Shown here in pieces: positions 25,507 to 34,083 of a DNA stretch of 64,000 bases (the stretch's first letter is position 1; each line of letters starts with the position of its first letter). Position numbers and translations under genes: made by a program. The notes beneath the pieces were generated by a model, which saw only the letters and a program-made list of their open reading frames with translations, was not told the origin of the DNA and did no database searches. The stretch comes from Nonomuraea turcica (GTDB lineage Bacteria > Actinomycetota > Actinomycetes > Streptosporangiales > Streptosporangiaceae), in assembly GCF_030718205.1 (NCBI RefSeq), contig NZ_JAUZQF010000027.1:62001-126000 (forward strand), written 5' to 3'.

Positions 25507-26265
25507 GTGCTGGAGCTGTTCCGGCTGGACGGGAAGGTGGCGATCGTCACCGGGGCTTCGTCGGGCTTGGGCGTGGCCTTCGCCCGCGGGCTGGCCGAGG
25601 TGGGCGCCGACATCGTGATCGGCGCCCGGCGCGCGGACCGGCTGGAGGAGACGCGGCGGCTGGTTGAGGAGACCGGCCGCCGGTGCCTCGCCGTGCCGAC
25701 GGACGTCGCACGTCACGAGGACTGCACGGCACTGGTCGCCGCCGCCGTCGAGACGCTGGGCGGCGTCAACGTGCTGATCAACAACGCCGGGATCGCCACA
25801 GCCGTGCCCGCGGTGCGCGAGACGCCCGAGGAGTTCCGACAGGTCATCGACGTCAACCTGTACGGGACGTACTGGATGGCACAGGCATGCGCTCGGGTCA
25901 TGCCCTCGGGTTCGTCGATCGTGAACATCGGCAGTGTGCTCGGCGAGACCACGGCCGGACTGCCCCAGGCCGCCTACAGCGCGTCCAAGGCGGCAGTGAT
26001 CGGCCTCACCCGCGACCTGGCCCAGCAGTGGACCGGGCGGCGCGGGATCAGGGTCAACTGCCTGGAGCCGGGCTTCTTCGCCTCGGAGATGACCGAGCAG
26101 TACCAACCCGGCTATCTGGAGCGGATGCTGGAGTCGCGGGTGGTCATGGGCCGGCCCGGCGACCCGACCGAGCTGGTGGCCGCGGCCGTCTTCCTGGCGA
26201 GCGACGCGTCCTCGTACATCACAGGGGTGACGCTGCCGGTGGACGGCGGAATGCTGATCACGTAG
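25507..26265 (+). CDS. SDR-family oxidoreductase
   Basis: 252 aa, classical short-chain dehydrogenase. The Rossmann motif TGASSGLG is near residue 17, NNAG near 88, the catalytic Ser in NIGSVLGE and Tyr/Lys in YSASK, and the C-terminus ends with LPVDGG. An Arg after the second strand (IGARRADRL) favours NADP(H). The closest well-known kin are 3-oxoacyl-ACP reductase and gluconate 5-dehydrogenase-like enzymes; substrate unknown. Start GTG at 25507, with a G-rich stretch just upstream; no ATG is available near the family N-terminus. Confidence 0.85.
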   Translation: MLELFRLDGKVAIVTGASSGLGVAFARGLAEVGADIVIGARRADRLEETRRLVEETGRRCLAVPTDVARHEDCTALVAAAVETLGGVNVLINNAGIATAVPAVRETPEEFRQVIDVNLYGTYWMAQACARVMPSGSSIVNIGSVLGETTAGLPQAAYSASKAAVIGLTRDLAQQWTGRRGIRVNCLEPGFFASEMTEQYQPGYLERMLESRVVMGRPGDPTELVAAAVFLASDASSYITGVTLPVDGGMLIT

Positions 26266-26290
26266 AAGACCGGACGCAAGGAATGGTTCC

Positions 26291-26677
26291 ATGCCTCGTC
26301 TTACCGACGCCACCGTCTGGATCCTGATCTTGGCGATCGCAGGCGCCGCCGCTGCGGGAGTCTGTCACCTGACCTCTCCAGTGGTGTCGCCCGGCGCACC
26401 GCGAGATTTCTTCGACTCACCGTACCTCCTCCTGGCTTTCCTCGGCCTAGCCGTTCTCTCCGGGACGGCTGCGTGGTTCGTCCCGCAAGGCGGGCTCTGG
26501 TGGGGCCTGCTGGCAGCGAGTCCCTTCTACGTCCTCTTTCTTATCGGTGTCGTCCGAGAGGGCGGAGGCGGCCAGGGACTATGGCCGGTGGGTCTGCTGT
26601 TCCTGATCTTCTATACCGCGATTCCAGTGATCGCGGCGCTGGCAGTGTCATTCGCCGCGACACGGGTTCGTTCCTAG
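26291..26677 (+). CDS. Small integral membrane protein, unknown function
   Basis: 128 aa with about four hydrophobic helices (roughly 7-27, 46-66, 70-90, 97-121) and short loops. AAGGA seven bases before ATG 26291 supports the start. No catalytic motif is visible. It follows the SDR gene by 25 bp and could be on its transcript. I recognise no family. Confidence 0.65.
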   Translation: MPRLTDATVWILILAIAGAAAAGVCHLTSPVVSPGAPRDFFDSPYLLLAFLGLAVLSGTAAWFVPQGGLWWGLLAASPFYVLFLIGVVREGGGGQGLWPVGLLFLIFYTAIPVIAALAVSFAATRVRS

Positions 26678-26734
26678 AAGGAGGAATACCTGGGCGATAT
26701 GCGCAGTCCGAAGAGTGAGCGGGGCGGGTCCTGA

Positions 26735-27718
26735 TCATTTGGGTAGCAGGTCGTGCTGGGCGGCGAGGAAGCCGGCGTGGAAGCGGGTCCGGGCGCCCAG
26801 GCGCTCGCTCAGCACCTGGACGCGGCGCTGCACCGTACGCGGGCTCAGGCCCAGTTGCCTGGCGATGGCATCATCCTTCATGCCGGCTGCCAGCAGGGCC
26901 AGCACCTCGGCGTCCGGGGCCTCTCGCTCCTGTTCCAGGCCCTCCGTCGACAGGCGCAGCGGCACGGCGGCTCGCCACAGCGTCTCGAACAGGCCGACCA
27001 GGGCGTCGAGCAGCGCTGACGGGTGGACCACGAGGGCGCTCTCGACGGCTTGGTCCTCATCGGAGACCAGCGGCAGGATGGCGGTGCGGGCGTCGGCGAC
27101 GGCCAGTTTGACCGGCACCTGGCCGAGCCTGGCCTGCTCGCCGTCAGCGACGGCGCGGCGCGTGTGGGCCAGCATGCCGGGGTGTTCGAAGGCCTGAGGG
27201 CTGTAGATGCCGCGGGTGACGGGCGCTCCCCTGCGGGCCGCTCGTTGCCGATTCTCCCGGTCGTCGCTGATGTCCACCGCGTACGGCGGATGCACCAGCA
27301 CCAGCATCTCCCGCGTGGCGTTGCGTTCCAGCTGGAGGTAGCGGCGGGCCACGGCGTCGCGGCCGGTCACCACCTCCAGCACCTCCTCCGGCTGCGGCCC
27401 GCTGCGAGCGGCGACTTCCGTGGCCAGAAGCGCGGCGGCCGCGCGGCTGTGGGTGAGCTCCTCCTGGCGGCGGGCGACGAGGATGTCGATGGCGATGGTG
27501 GGCGGGGTGGCGATGAGGCGGAGGGGGCGGCCGGCCACGCGGGAGATCAGGCCGAGGTCCTCCAGCCGGGGCAGCATGCGGCGGATGGCGGCGGCGGACG
27601 AGCCTGTCTCGGCGGCCAGCTCGCTCAGCGTCGCGGGACCGTGTCTGAGCAAAGCCCGGTACGCCGTTTCCTCAGCGACCGTGACCCCAAGTCCTTCGAG
27701 TAAGCGCCGCTGCGCCAT
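26735..27718 (-). CDS. TrmB-like/LuxR-type transcriptional regulator
   Basis: 327 aa. An N-terminal winged-helix of TrmB type (ETAYRALLRHGPATLSELA) is followed by a PLD-like sensor region (about 110-240) and a C-terminal LuxR-type HTH (DDAIARQLGLSPRTVQRRVQ). This architecture is widespread in actinomycetes, often near secondary metabolism, with unknown signals. The start ATG 27718 has GGAAGAGG six bases upstream. The frame is open 56 codons further, but those residues are Arg-rich and without family match. Convergent with the membrane protein gene. Confidence 0.82.
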   Translation of the reverse strand: MAQRRLLEGLGVTVAEETAYRALLRHGPATLSELAAETGSSAAAIRRMLPRLEDLGLISRVAGRPLRLIATPPTIAIDILVARRQEELTHSRAAAALLATEVAARSGPQPEEVLEVVTGRDAVARRYLQLERNATREMLVLVHPPYAVDISDDRENRQRAARRGAPVTRGIYSPQAFEHPGMLAHTRRAVADGEQARLGQVPVKLAVADARTAILPLVSDEDQAVESALVVHPSALLDALVGLFETLWRAAVPLRLSTEGLEQEREAPDAEVLALLAAGMKDDAIARQLGLSPRTVQRRVQVLSERLGARTRFHAGFLAAQHDLLPK

Positions 27719-27967
27719 GCCGCCTCTTCCCGACGTGTCATGATCCCCGATCAGCGTACGACAAGGCTCGTTCTCTCTCCCTGTGGGACGAGGGCCCCGC
27801 CGCCGCCTTCGCCGCCCGCTTCGAGGTGGTGAGCACGCCGTACGCCCGCCTGCGCGAGATCCCGTTCGCGCCGAGGTGGGAGACAAGACGCCCCCGAGGC
27901 GTTATAAGACCATTTACGGGCACTTGCTATACCTTGACTTTACGAAAGGCGAAGTCTGGGGGTAGGG

Positions 27968-28639
27968 GTGCGGGTTCGGACGTTCCTGGCCGGTCTGGCC
28001 ACGATGACGGTGTTGACCGGCTGCGGCGGCTTAGAAGCGCAGTCCACGTACCCCGACACTCCCGGGAAACCCGACTCGGCCTCGGTCTCGGACGCCCGCA
28101 AGAAGCTCGCCAAGCTGGACGTCAAAGGCCGGGCTCCCAAGACGGGCTTCGACCGCGACGAGTTCGGCCCGGCGTGGACGGACGTGGACCGCAACGGCTG
28201 CGACACCCGTAACGACATCCTGAAGCGCGACCTGGAGGACGAAACTTTCAAGCGCGGCACCCAGGACTGCATCGTTCTGACCGGCACGCTGAAGGACCCC
28301 TACAGCGGCAAGACGATCGAGTTCAAACGCGGCCAGGACACGAGCATGGACGTCCAGATCGATCACTTGATCCCGCTGTCGGACGCCTGGCAGAAGGGCG
28401 CCCAGCAATGGTCGGCCACCAAGCGCAAGGAGTTCGCCAACGACCCGCTGAACCTCCTGGCCGTGGACGGGCCGCTGAACAGCCAGAAGAGCGACTCCGA
28501 CGCCGCCACCTGGCTGCCGCCGCGCAAGGCGTACCGCTGCACGTACATCGCCCGCCAGATCGACGTGAAGGCCAAGTACGACGTCTGGGTCACGTCGGCG
28601 GAGAAGAACGCGATGGAGTCGATTCTCGGGAACTGCTGA
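27968..28639 (+). CDS. HNH-nuclease (DUF1524-type) lipoprotein
   Basis: 223 aa. The lipoprotein signal ends in VLTGC (Cys about residue 19), so the protein should sit on the outer face of the membrane. The C-terminal domain has DVQIDHLIPLSDAW, then NDPLNLLAVDGPLNSQKSD, the HNH/DUF1524 metal-finger pattern. Such proteins are common in actinomycetes and probably cleave extracellular DNA, for nutrition or defence; the role is inferred. It starts with GTG at 27968. The upstream 249 bp hold no gene and should contain the promoter. Convergent with the RHH gene, 8 bp away. Confidence 0.82.
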   Translation: MRVRTFLAGLATMTVLTGCGGLEAQSTYPDTPGKPDSASVSDARKKLAKLDVKGRAPKTGFDRDEFGPAWTDVDRNGCDTRNDILKRDLEDETFKRGTQDCIVLTGTLKDPYSGKTIEFKRGQDTSMDVQIDHLIPLSDAWQKGAQQWSATKRKEFANDPLNLLAVDGPLNSQKSDSDAATWLPPRKAYRCTYIARQIDVKAKYDVWVTSAEKNAMESILGNC

Positions 28640-28647
28640 TCCTCTCG

Positions 28648-28857
28648 TTACTGACAGCAGGGGCCGCGCCCGCTGGTGTCCTCCCCGTGGCGATCGATCG
28701 CGCGACGCAGCCTCTTGCGCGCGACCCAGAAGGACAAGGCCTCGTCGGTAGCCGCCGAGAAGCCGCGCGGACCGCTGAGCTGCTCCACTTCGGCAATCAG
28801 GCGACGACGCAGGGTTACCGATTTGCGTGCTGTGGTGTCGGACTCCGGGACGGACAT
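28648..28857 (-). CDS. Small ribbon-helix-helix protein, antitoxin-like
   Basis: 69 aa. RKSVTLRRRLIAEVEQLSG is a short beta-strand followed by a helix, as in CopG/VapB-type RHH proteins, and the second helix follows (FSAATDEALSFWVARKRL). RHH proteins dimerise to bind DNA, and antitoxins of type II systems often carry this fold. No toxin ORF (PIN, RelE or similar) adjoins it on either side, so it could be an orphan antitoxin or a solitary regulator. ATG 28857 has GAAGG nine bases upstream. Confidence 0.6.
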   Translation of the reverse strand: MSVPESDTTARKSVTLRRRLIAEVEQLSGPRGFSAATDEALSFWVARKRLRRAIDRHGEDTSGRGPCCQ

Positions 28858-28942
28858 ACGTTCTCGCCTTCAATGCTGTGACGCCGGACCTGCGGTGGAG
28901 ATGGACAGGGCAATCGCTGCCACCGGGCCGACCGGCTTGGTA

Positions 28943-29449
28943 TCACGACACGTCTGATTGAGTGAGTCGCTCGGCGAGCAGCCAGGTGCCGGGCCCCACG
29001 CGACCTCCAGGTCCAGGGTGGACCTTGACGTCGTCGGCGGTGACCTGCTCCCCGCAGTGCGGACAGACGATCAGCGGGGTGAAGAGGTTTCCGCACGGCC
29101 GGTGTTCGAGGAGGGCCGGTGGGCCGTCCTCGAGCCCGGCCCACCGGTTGCCCCATGCCATCAGGGCCATCAGCACGGGGACGAGATCGCGGCCCGCCTC
29201 GGTGAGACCGTACTCGTGACGCGGGGGACGCTCCTGGTAGCGGCGCCGTTCGAGGATCTGCTGGTCCACCAGTTGATCGAGCCGGGCGGTCAGCAGGTTG
29301 CGGGAGATCCCGAGATCGGTGACCAGGTCGTCGAAGCGGCGGACGCCGAGGTAGACGTCACGAACGATGAGGGGCGTCCACCAGTCCCCCACGATCTCCA
29401 GGCTGCGGGCGATGGCGCAGCTCATGTCGGCGAAGCTCGTACGGCGCAT
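28943..29449 (-). CDS. HxlR-family transcriptional regulator
   Basis: 168 aa winged-helix protein: MSCAIARSLEIVGDWWT and LVRRFDDL-type features (LGVRRFDDLVTDLGISRNLL) followed by HEYGLTEAGRDL are the HxlR signature. The C-terminus adds a CPHCGEQV Cys pair that may bind zinc. ATG 29449 was chosen because the family N-terminus begins there; the frame extends 12 codons further. Divergent from the tautomerase gene with a long inverted repeat between them. Confidence 0.9.
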   Translation of the reverse strand: MRRTSFADMSCAIARSLEIVGDWWTPLIVRDVYLGVRRFDDLVTDLGISRNLLTARLDQLVDQQILERRRYQERPPRHEYGLTEAGRDLVPVLMALMAWGNRWAGLEDGPPALLEHRPCGNLFTPLIVCPHCGEQVTADDVKVHPGPGGRVGPGTWLLAERLTQSDVS

Positions 29450-29463
29450 GCTGTTCAGCCTAG

Positions 29464-29529
29464 AGGGTTGCCTTATTGAACGCACTCGGGATAGCTTCCG
29501 CTTGGAAGTAAGTTCAATAAAGCAACCCT
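29464..29529. promoter_or_regulatory. 18-bp inverted repeat, candidate HxlR operator
   Basis: AGGGTTGCCTTATTGAAC (29464-29481) and GTTCAATAAAGCAACCCT (29512-29529) are reverse complements at 17 of 18 positions, separated by 30 bp. Both arms fall in the 92-bp gap between the divergent HxlR and tautomerase starts, and the right arm ends just before the AGGAGG ribosome-binding site of the tautomerase gene. It is well placed for a dimeric regulator to control both genes. Confidence 0.75.
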
Positions 29530-29541
29530 TAGGAGGAGGGC

Positions 29542-29985
29542 ATGCCGTTCGTCGAAGTGTTCGTTCCCCGCGGTTCGCTCCGCGAGGACCAGCGCGCTCG
29601 CTTGTCCGAGGAGCTCGTCGCGGAGGTCATGCAGGTGGAGGGAGCGCCCGACACCGCGGCCGCGAGGTCCATTTCCTGGCTGGTCTTCCAGGACGTGGAC
29701 GCCTGGTCTGTCGGCGGGCGCCCGGTGACGGCGGACGAGCCGGCCAGATACGTGGTCCGGGTGAGCGTTCCGGCCGGATCCTTGGACGATGACAAGCGCG
29801 CCGAGATGGTACGGCGGGTCACGGCCGTGCTGGCCAAGGCCGACGACGATCCCGACCGGCTCTCCAGCGAGCCGTCCGCCTGGGTGCACATCGTCGAGAT
29901 CCCCGACGGCAACTGGGGAGCGTTCGGCCGCGTCGTCCGGCTCCCCGACATCATCAACTTCGTCTTCGAGCAGCAGCCCGCCTGA
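29542..29985 (+). CDS. Tautomerase-family protein, two-domain
   Basis: 147 aa starting MPFVEVFVPRG, with the N-terminal proline that is the catalytic base of 4-oxalocrotonate tautomerase-like enzymes after removal of Met. The length corresponds to two fused beta-alpha-beta units; the second begins around YVVRVSVPAG. The substrate is unknown. GGAGGAGGG five to six bases before ATG 29542 is a strong ribosome-binding site. Its divergent HxlR neighbour suggests induction by a small electrophile or aromatic compound, as for other HxlR targets. Confidence 0.85.
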   Translation: MPFVEVFVPRGSLREDQRARLSEELVAEVMQVEGAPDTAAARSISWLVFQDVDAWSVGGRPVTADEPARYVVRVSVPAGSLDDDKRAEMVRRVTAVLAKADDDPDRLSSEPSAWVHIVEIPDGNWGAFGRVVRLPDIINFVFEQQPA

Positions 29986-30021
29986 CTGCTGCGGTCCCGC
30001 CGGCCGACCGAGGCGCGGGAA

Positions 30022-30054
30022 TCCCGCTCAGGCGGGAGGTGACCCTGCCGTCAC
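30022..30054. terminator. Two small hairpins between convergent tautomerase and miaB
   Basis: TCCCGC/GCGGGA (30022-30027 and 30032-30037, loop TCAG) and GTGAC/GTCAC (30039-30043 and 30050-30054) lie back to back in the 94-bp gap between the two 3' ends. Without T runs, but well placed as a bidirectional terminator. Confidence 0.45.
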
Positions 30055-30079
30055 GGCCGGCCATGACGAAAGCCCAGCC

Positions 30080-31576
30080 TCAGTGCGCCGAGCAGGCACC
30101 CGTCGGCGCGGTAGGCAGCGGGTCGGGACGGCCGATCGTGGGCATGCCCAGCAGGACCCCGGGTCCGGTCGCCGGGCCGGCCTGGCGAGCCTCCCAGGCG
30201 TCGCCGGCCCGAGTGCGCCGGACCGACCGCACGCGCCCGTCCGCCACCAGGTGGTGCGGTGCCGCGTACGTCACCTCGACCGTCACCATGTCCCCCGGGC
30301 GCGGGACCTCTGACCCCACCGCGAAATGCACGAGCCGGTTGTCAGCCGCCCGCCCCGACAACCGCCGGGTGGCGTCATCTTTGCGGCCTTCGCCCTCGGC
30401 CACCAGCACTTCCAGCGTCCGGCCGACCTGCTTCTTGTTCTCCTCCCAGGAGATCTCCTCCTGCAGGGCGACCAGCCGCTCGTAGCGCTCCTGCACGACC
30501 TCCTTGGGCACCTGGTCGGGCATGGTGGCCGCCGGGGTGCCGGGACGGATGGAGTATTGGAAGGTGAAGGCGTTGGCGAAGCGGCTCTGGCGGACGACGT
30601 CGAGCGTGCCCTGGAAGTCCTCCTCGGTCTCCCCCGGGAAGCCGACGATGATGTCCGTCGAAATGGCGGCGTCGGGCATGGCGGCGCGGACGCGCTCGAT
30701 GATGCCGAGATAGCGCTCGGCACGGTACGAACGCCGCATCGCCTTCAAGATGCGCGAGGAGCCGGACTGCAGCGGCATGTGCAGCTGGTGCATCACATTG
30801 GGCGTCTCGGCCATGGCGGCGATCACGTCGTCGGTGAAGGCGGCCGGGTGCGGGGAGGTGAAGCGGACCCGCTCCAGGCCGTCGATGTCGCCGCAGGCAC
30901 GCAGCAGCTTGCCGAAGGCCAGGCGGTCGCCGAACTCCACGCCGTAGGTGTTGACGTTCTGGCCGAGCAGGGTGACCTCGAGGACGCCCTGGTCCACCAA
31001 GGCCTGGACCTCGGCGAGGATGTCGCCGGGACGGCGGTCCTTCTCCTTGCCGCGCAGCGACGGCACGATGCAGAACGTGCACGTGTTGTTGCAGCCGACC
31101 GAGATGGACACCCAGGCCGCGTAGGGAGACTCGCGCTTGGTGGGCAGCGTCGAGGGGAAGACCTCCAGGGACTCCTTCAGCTCGACCTGCGCCTCGCCCT
31201 CGATGCGGGCCCGCTCCAGCAGCACCGGCAGCGAGCCGATGTTGTGGGTGCCGAACACCACGTCGACCCACGGCGCCTTGCGGACGATCTCGCCCTGGTC
31301 CTTCTGCGCCAGGCAGCCGCCCACGGCGATCTGCATGCGCGGGTTGCGGGTCTTGGCGGGCCTGAGGTGGCCGAGGTTGCCGTAGAGGCGGTTGTCGGCG
31401 TTTTCCCGCACGGCACACGTGTTGAACACGACCACGTCGGCGGTCTCACCGTCCGGCGCGGGCATGTAGCCGGCGTCCTCCAGCAGGCCTGACAGCCGCT
31501 CGGAGTCATGCACGTTCATCTGGCACCCGTATGTGCGCACTTCGTACGTGCGGGCGCCCTCCTGGGTCACAGTCAT
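30080..31576 (-). CDS. miaB: tRNA-2-methylthio-N6-dimethylallyladenosine synthase
   Basis: 498 aa. The N-terminal UPF0004 domain has its three cluster cysteines in TYGCQMN, NTCAVREN and GGCLAQK. The radical-SAM motif CNNTCTFC is in the middle, and a TRAM domain occupies the last 70 residues. It methylthiolates i6A37 made by MiaA. ATG 31576 (MTVTQEGARTYEVRTYGC) was chosen; 15 further codons upstream are open but unlike the family. Divergent from gluA with a 138-bp gap. Confidence 0.95.
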   Translation of the reverse strand: MTVTQEGARTYEVRTYGCQMNVHDSERLSGLLEDAGYMPAPDGETADVVVFNTCAVRENADNRLYGNLGHLRPAKTRNPRMQIAVGGCLAQKDQGEIVRKAPWVDVVFGTHNIGSLPVLLERARIEGEAQVELKESLEVFPSTLPTKRESPYAAWVSISVGCNNTCTFCIVPSLRGKEKDRRPGDILAEVQALVDQGVLEVTLLGQNVNTYGVEFGDRLAFGKLLRACGDIDGLERVRFTSPHPAAFTDDVIAAMAETPNVMHQLHMPLQSGSSRILKAMRRSYRAERYLGIIERVRAAMPDAAISTDIIVGFPGETEEDFQGTLDVVRQSRFANAFTFQYSIRPGTPAATMPDQVPKEVVQERYERLVALQEEISWEENKKQVGRTLEVLVAEGEGRKDDATRRLSGRAADNRLVHFAVGSEVPRPGDMVTVEVTYAAPHHLVADGRVRSVRRTRAGDAWEARQAGPATGPGVLLGMPTIGRPDPLPTAPTGACSAH

Positions 31577-31714
31577 GGCATGTTCAAGGGTAGTCGGTGT
31601 CGGGCTTGCGACGGCCCTCACAGATCTAAAAGACCAGCTTGACGGCCGGATGTGATCGGATCGGTACCACTCGGTTAGTGACCAGCGCCTTTACGCCCTC
31701 TACCGTTTCGTTCC

Positions 31715-32470
31715 ATGACGGAGAACGGCGACGGCACTCCACTGGTTCAGTTGGAGGACGTCAACAAGCACTTCGGGGCCTTGCACGTCCTGAAGAACAT
31801 CAACTTGACCGTCTCTCGTGGCGAGGTCCTGGTCGTCATCGGCCCGTCGGGCGGGGGGAAGTCAACGCTCTGCCGGGCGATCAACCGGTTGGAGACGATC
31901 GACGACGGGAAGATCATATTTGACGGCCAGGTGCTGCCCGCCGAGGGCAAGGCGCTGGCCAGGCTACGCTCTGAAGTAGGCATGGTTTTCCAGTCGTTCA
32001 ACTTGTTCGCCCACAAGACCATCCGGGAGAACGTCACCCTCGGCCCGACCAAGGTGCGCGGCGTCGCCAAGGACGCCGCCAACAAGCGGGCGATGGAGCT
32101 TCTGGAGCGGGTGGGCATCGCGGCGCAGGCGGACAAATACCCGGCTCAGCTCTCCGGCGGCCAGCAGCAGCGGGTCGCGATCGCCAGGGCGCTGGCCATG
32201 GACCCGAAGATGATCCTGTTCGACGAGCCGACCTCGGCACTGGACCCCGAGATGGTGCAGGAGGTGCTCGATGTCATGATCGGGCTGGCCCGTGACGGGA
32301 TGACCATGATGGTCGTCACGCACGAGATGGGCTTCGCCCGCCGGGCCGCCAACCGGGTGGTGTTCATGGCAGACGGCCAGATCGTGGAGGAGAACACTCC
32401 CGACGAGTTCTTCACGAACGCGCAGACCGACCGGGCGCGCGACTTTCTTTCGAAGATCCTCACGCACTGA
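31715..32470 (+). CDS. gluA: Glutamate ABC transporter ATP-binding protein
   Basis: 251 aa. Walker A GPSGGGKST near residue 46, signature LSGGQQQRV, Walker B ILFDEPTSALD and the H-loop VVTHEMGF identify a polar-amino-acid ABC ATPase of the GlnQ/GluA type. It energises the GluC-GluD channel. ATG 31715 is preceded by no clear ribosome-binding site, so the message may be leaderless. It is the first gene of gluABCD. Confidence 0.92.
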   Translation: MTENGDGTPLVQLEDVNKHFGALHVLKNINLTVSRGEVLVVIGPSGGGKSTLCRAINRLETIDDGKIIFDGQVLPAEGKALARLRSEVGMVFQSFNLFAHKTIRENVTLGPTKVRGVAKDAANKRAMELLERVGIAAQADKYPAQLSGGQQQRVAIARALAMDPKMILFDEPTSALDPEMVQEVLDVMIGLARDGMTMMVVTHEMGFARRAANRVVFMADGQIVEENTPDEFFTNAQTDRARDFLSKILTH

Positions 32471-32492
32471 GAAATTACGAGGGCAGGTACAC

Positions 32493-33356
32493 ATGCACAT
32501 GCGTCGAGCGGGAGCCATAGCGCTCTCGGTAGCGGCACTGGCCGCGGGCCTGACCGCTTGTGGCGGCGGAGACCAGACCTACGCCACTGTGGTGGAGAAG
32601 GTCCAGGGGGCGAGCAAGATCGTCGTCGGCACCAAGTGGGACCAGCCGAGCTTGGGCCTGAAGAAGGGCGCCGAGCCCGAGGGTTTCGACGTCGACGTGG
32701 CCAAGGCCGTCGTCAAGGAGATCGCCGGCGGCAAGGACGTGGAGATCGAGTGGAAGGAGTCGGCCTCCTCCAACCGCGAGCCGTTCCTCCAGAACGGCAC
32801 GGTCGACATCGTCTTCGCCACCTACTCGATCACTGAGGAGCGCAAGGGCAAGGTCACCTTCGGTGGCCCGTACGTCGTCGCGCACCAGGACGTGATGGTC
32901 CGCAAGGACGACACCTCGATCAACGCCCCGCAGGACCTCAAGGGCAAGAAGATCTGCAAGGCCGCGGGCTCCAACTCGTACAAGCGGATCACCGACCCGC
33001 CGCCGGACGGCGAGCTCGACATCGACGCGACGACCGTCGACGCCGCCAACTACTCCGAGTGCGTGCAGAAGCTCAACGGCAGCAACCTTGACGCCGTCAC
33101 CACCGACGACCTGATCCTGGCGGGCTTCGCCAAGCAGGCCGGCGGCAACTTCAAGGTGCTGGGCCAGGGCTTCACGGACGAGAAGTACGGCATCGGCCTC
33201 AAGAAGGGCGACACCAAGACCTGTGAGGCCGTCAACGCGGCGGTGAAGAAGCTGTGGGACAACGGCACCATGAAGCAGCTGCTGGACAAGTGGTTCGGCG
33301 GCATTCAGGGTCTGCAGGTGTCCACGTCGGCCCCGCCTGCCGAGGGCTGCAGCTGA
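32493..33356 (+). CDS. gluB: Glutamate ABC transporter substrate-binding lipoprotein
   Basis: 287 aa. The signal ends in GLTACGGG (lipid-anchored Cys about residue 27), then a family-3 solute-binding fold: VVGTKWDQPSLGLK, EPEGFDVDVAKAV, FLQNGTVDIVFATYSITEE. It captures glutamate or a related acidic amino acid outside the membrane. ATG 32493 and 32499 are both possible. A perfect palindrome follows the stop and could make this the most abundant product of the operon. Confidence 0.92.
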   Translation: MHMRRAGAIALSVAALAAGLTACGGGDQTYATVVEKVQGASKIVVGTKWDQPSLGLKKGAEPEGFDVDVAKAVVKEIAGGKDVEIEWKESASSNREPFLQNGTVDIVFATYSITEERKGKVTFGGPYVVAHQDVMVRKDDTSINAPQDLKGKKICKAAGSNSYKRITDPPPDGELDIDATTVDAANYSECVQKLNGSNLDAVTTDDLILAGFAKQAGGNFKVLGQGFTDEKYGIGLKKGDTKTCEAVNAAVKKLWDNGTMKQLLDKWFGGIQGLQVSTSAPPAEGCS

Positions 33357-33366
33357 TCACGTCAGA

Positions 33367-33394
33367 GACGGCGGCCGGGATCCCGGCCGCCGTC
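33367..33394. terminator. Perfect 28-bp palindrome between gluB and gluC
   Basis: Perfect self-complementary 28-mer (GACGGCGGCCGGGA and its complement), giving a 14-bp arm with no fixed loop. It lies 10 bp after gluB and 20 bp before gluC, so it is probably an attenuator or 3'-end stabiliser that gives more binding protein than permease. Confidence 0.7.
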
Positions 33395-33414
33395 GCTCTA
33401 TGCGGTGGAGCACG

Positions 33415-34083
33415 ATGGAAGATCTGATTAGATACGCGCCCGATCTCGCCCTGGGATTCCTGGAGAACATCAAGCTCTCCATCGTGGGCGCGATCGCCTC
33501 CCTGATTCTCGGCACCGTCCTGGTGGCGATGAGAGTTTCCCCCACGCCGGTCCTGCGCGCGGCAGGCACGATCTACGTCAACGTCGTGCGCAACACCCCG
33601 CTCACCCTGGTCCTGGCCTTCTCCGCACTCGGCCTCAGCGACCAGCTCGGCCTGGTCTTCTCGAGTGTGCCCAGTGTCAACTCGTTCTGGATCGTCGCGA
33701 TGGGCCTGTCGGCCTACACCGCGGCCTTCGTCTGCGAGGCGCTGCGGTCCGGCATCAACACGGTGCCGCTCGGCCAAGCGGAGGCGGCCAGAGCGATCGG
33801 CCTGACGTTCATGCAGTCGTTGACGATGATCATTTTGCCGCAGGCTTTCCGCGCGGTCATCGCGCCGCTGGGCAGCGTGATGATCGCCATGATCAAGAAC
33901 ACGACCGTCGCGGTGGCCGGCGGGTACGCCTTCGACTCCGCGAACAAGATGAAGGAGGCCTTCGACCAGGTCGGCGCCTCGATTCCGATCTTCCTGGGCA
34001 TCGTGGTCGCCTTCATGTGCGTGACACTGCCCATCGGTTACTTCACCGGCTGGCTGGCCAAGCGTCTGGCGGTGGTTCGATGA
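33415..34083 (+). CDS. gluC: Glutamate ABC transporter permease
   Basis: 222 aa, five or so membrane helices of the HisM/GlnP type. The EAA loop GQAEAARAIGLTFMQSLTMI contacts the ATPase. ATG 33415 has GGAG four bases upstream; an in-frame ATG at 33400 has weaker context. The stop overlaps gluD by ATGA. Confidence 0.9.
   Translation: MEDLIRYAPDLALGFLENIKLSIVGAIASLILGTVLVAMRVSPTPVLRAAGTIYVNVVRNTPLTLVLAFSALGLSDQLGLVFSSVPSVNSFWIVAMGLSAYTAAFVCEALRSGINTVPLGQAEAARAIGLTFMQSLTMIILPQAFRAVIAPLGSVMIAMIKNTTVAVAGGYAFDSANKMKEAFDQVGASIPIFLGIVVAFMCVTLPIGYFTGWLAKRLAVVR

Noticed and set aside
22914..25613. Long open frame opposite the TPR-like protein gene
   Set aside because: Composition of a shadow frame, no motif, and the sense strand has a better start and protein-like sequence.
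26678..26734. AAGGAGG followed by an 11-codon frame
   Set aside because: Spacing to the ATG is too long and the peptide is trivial.
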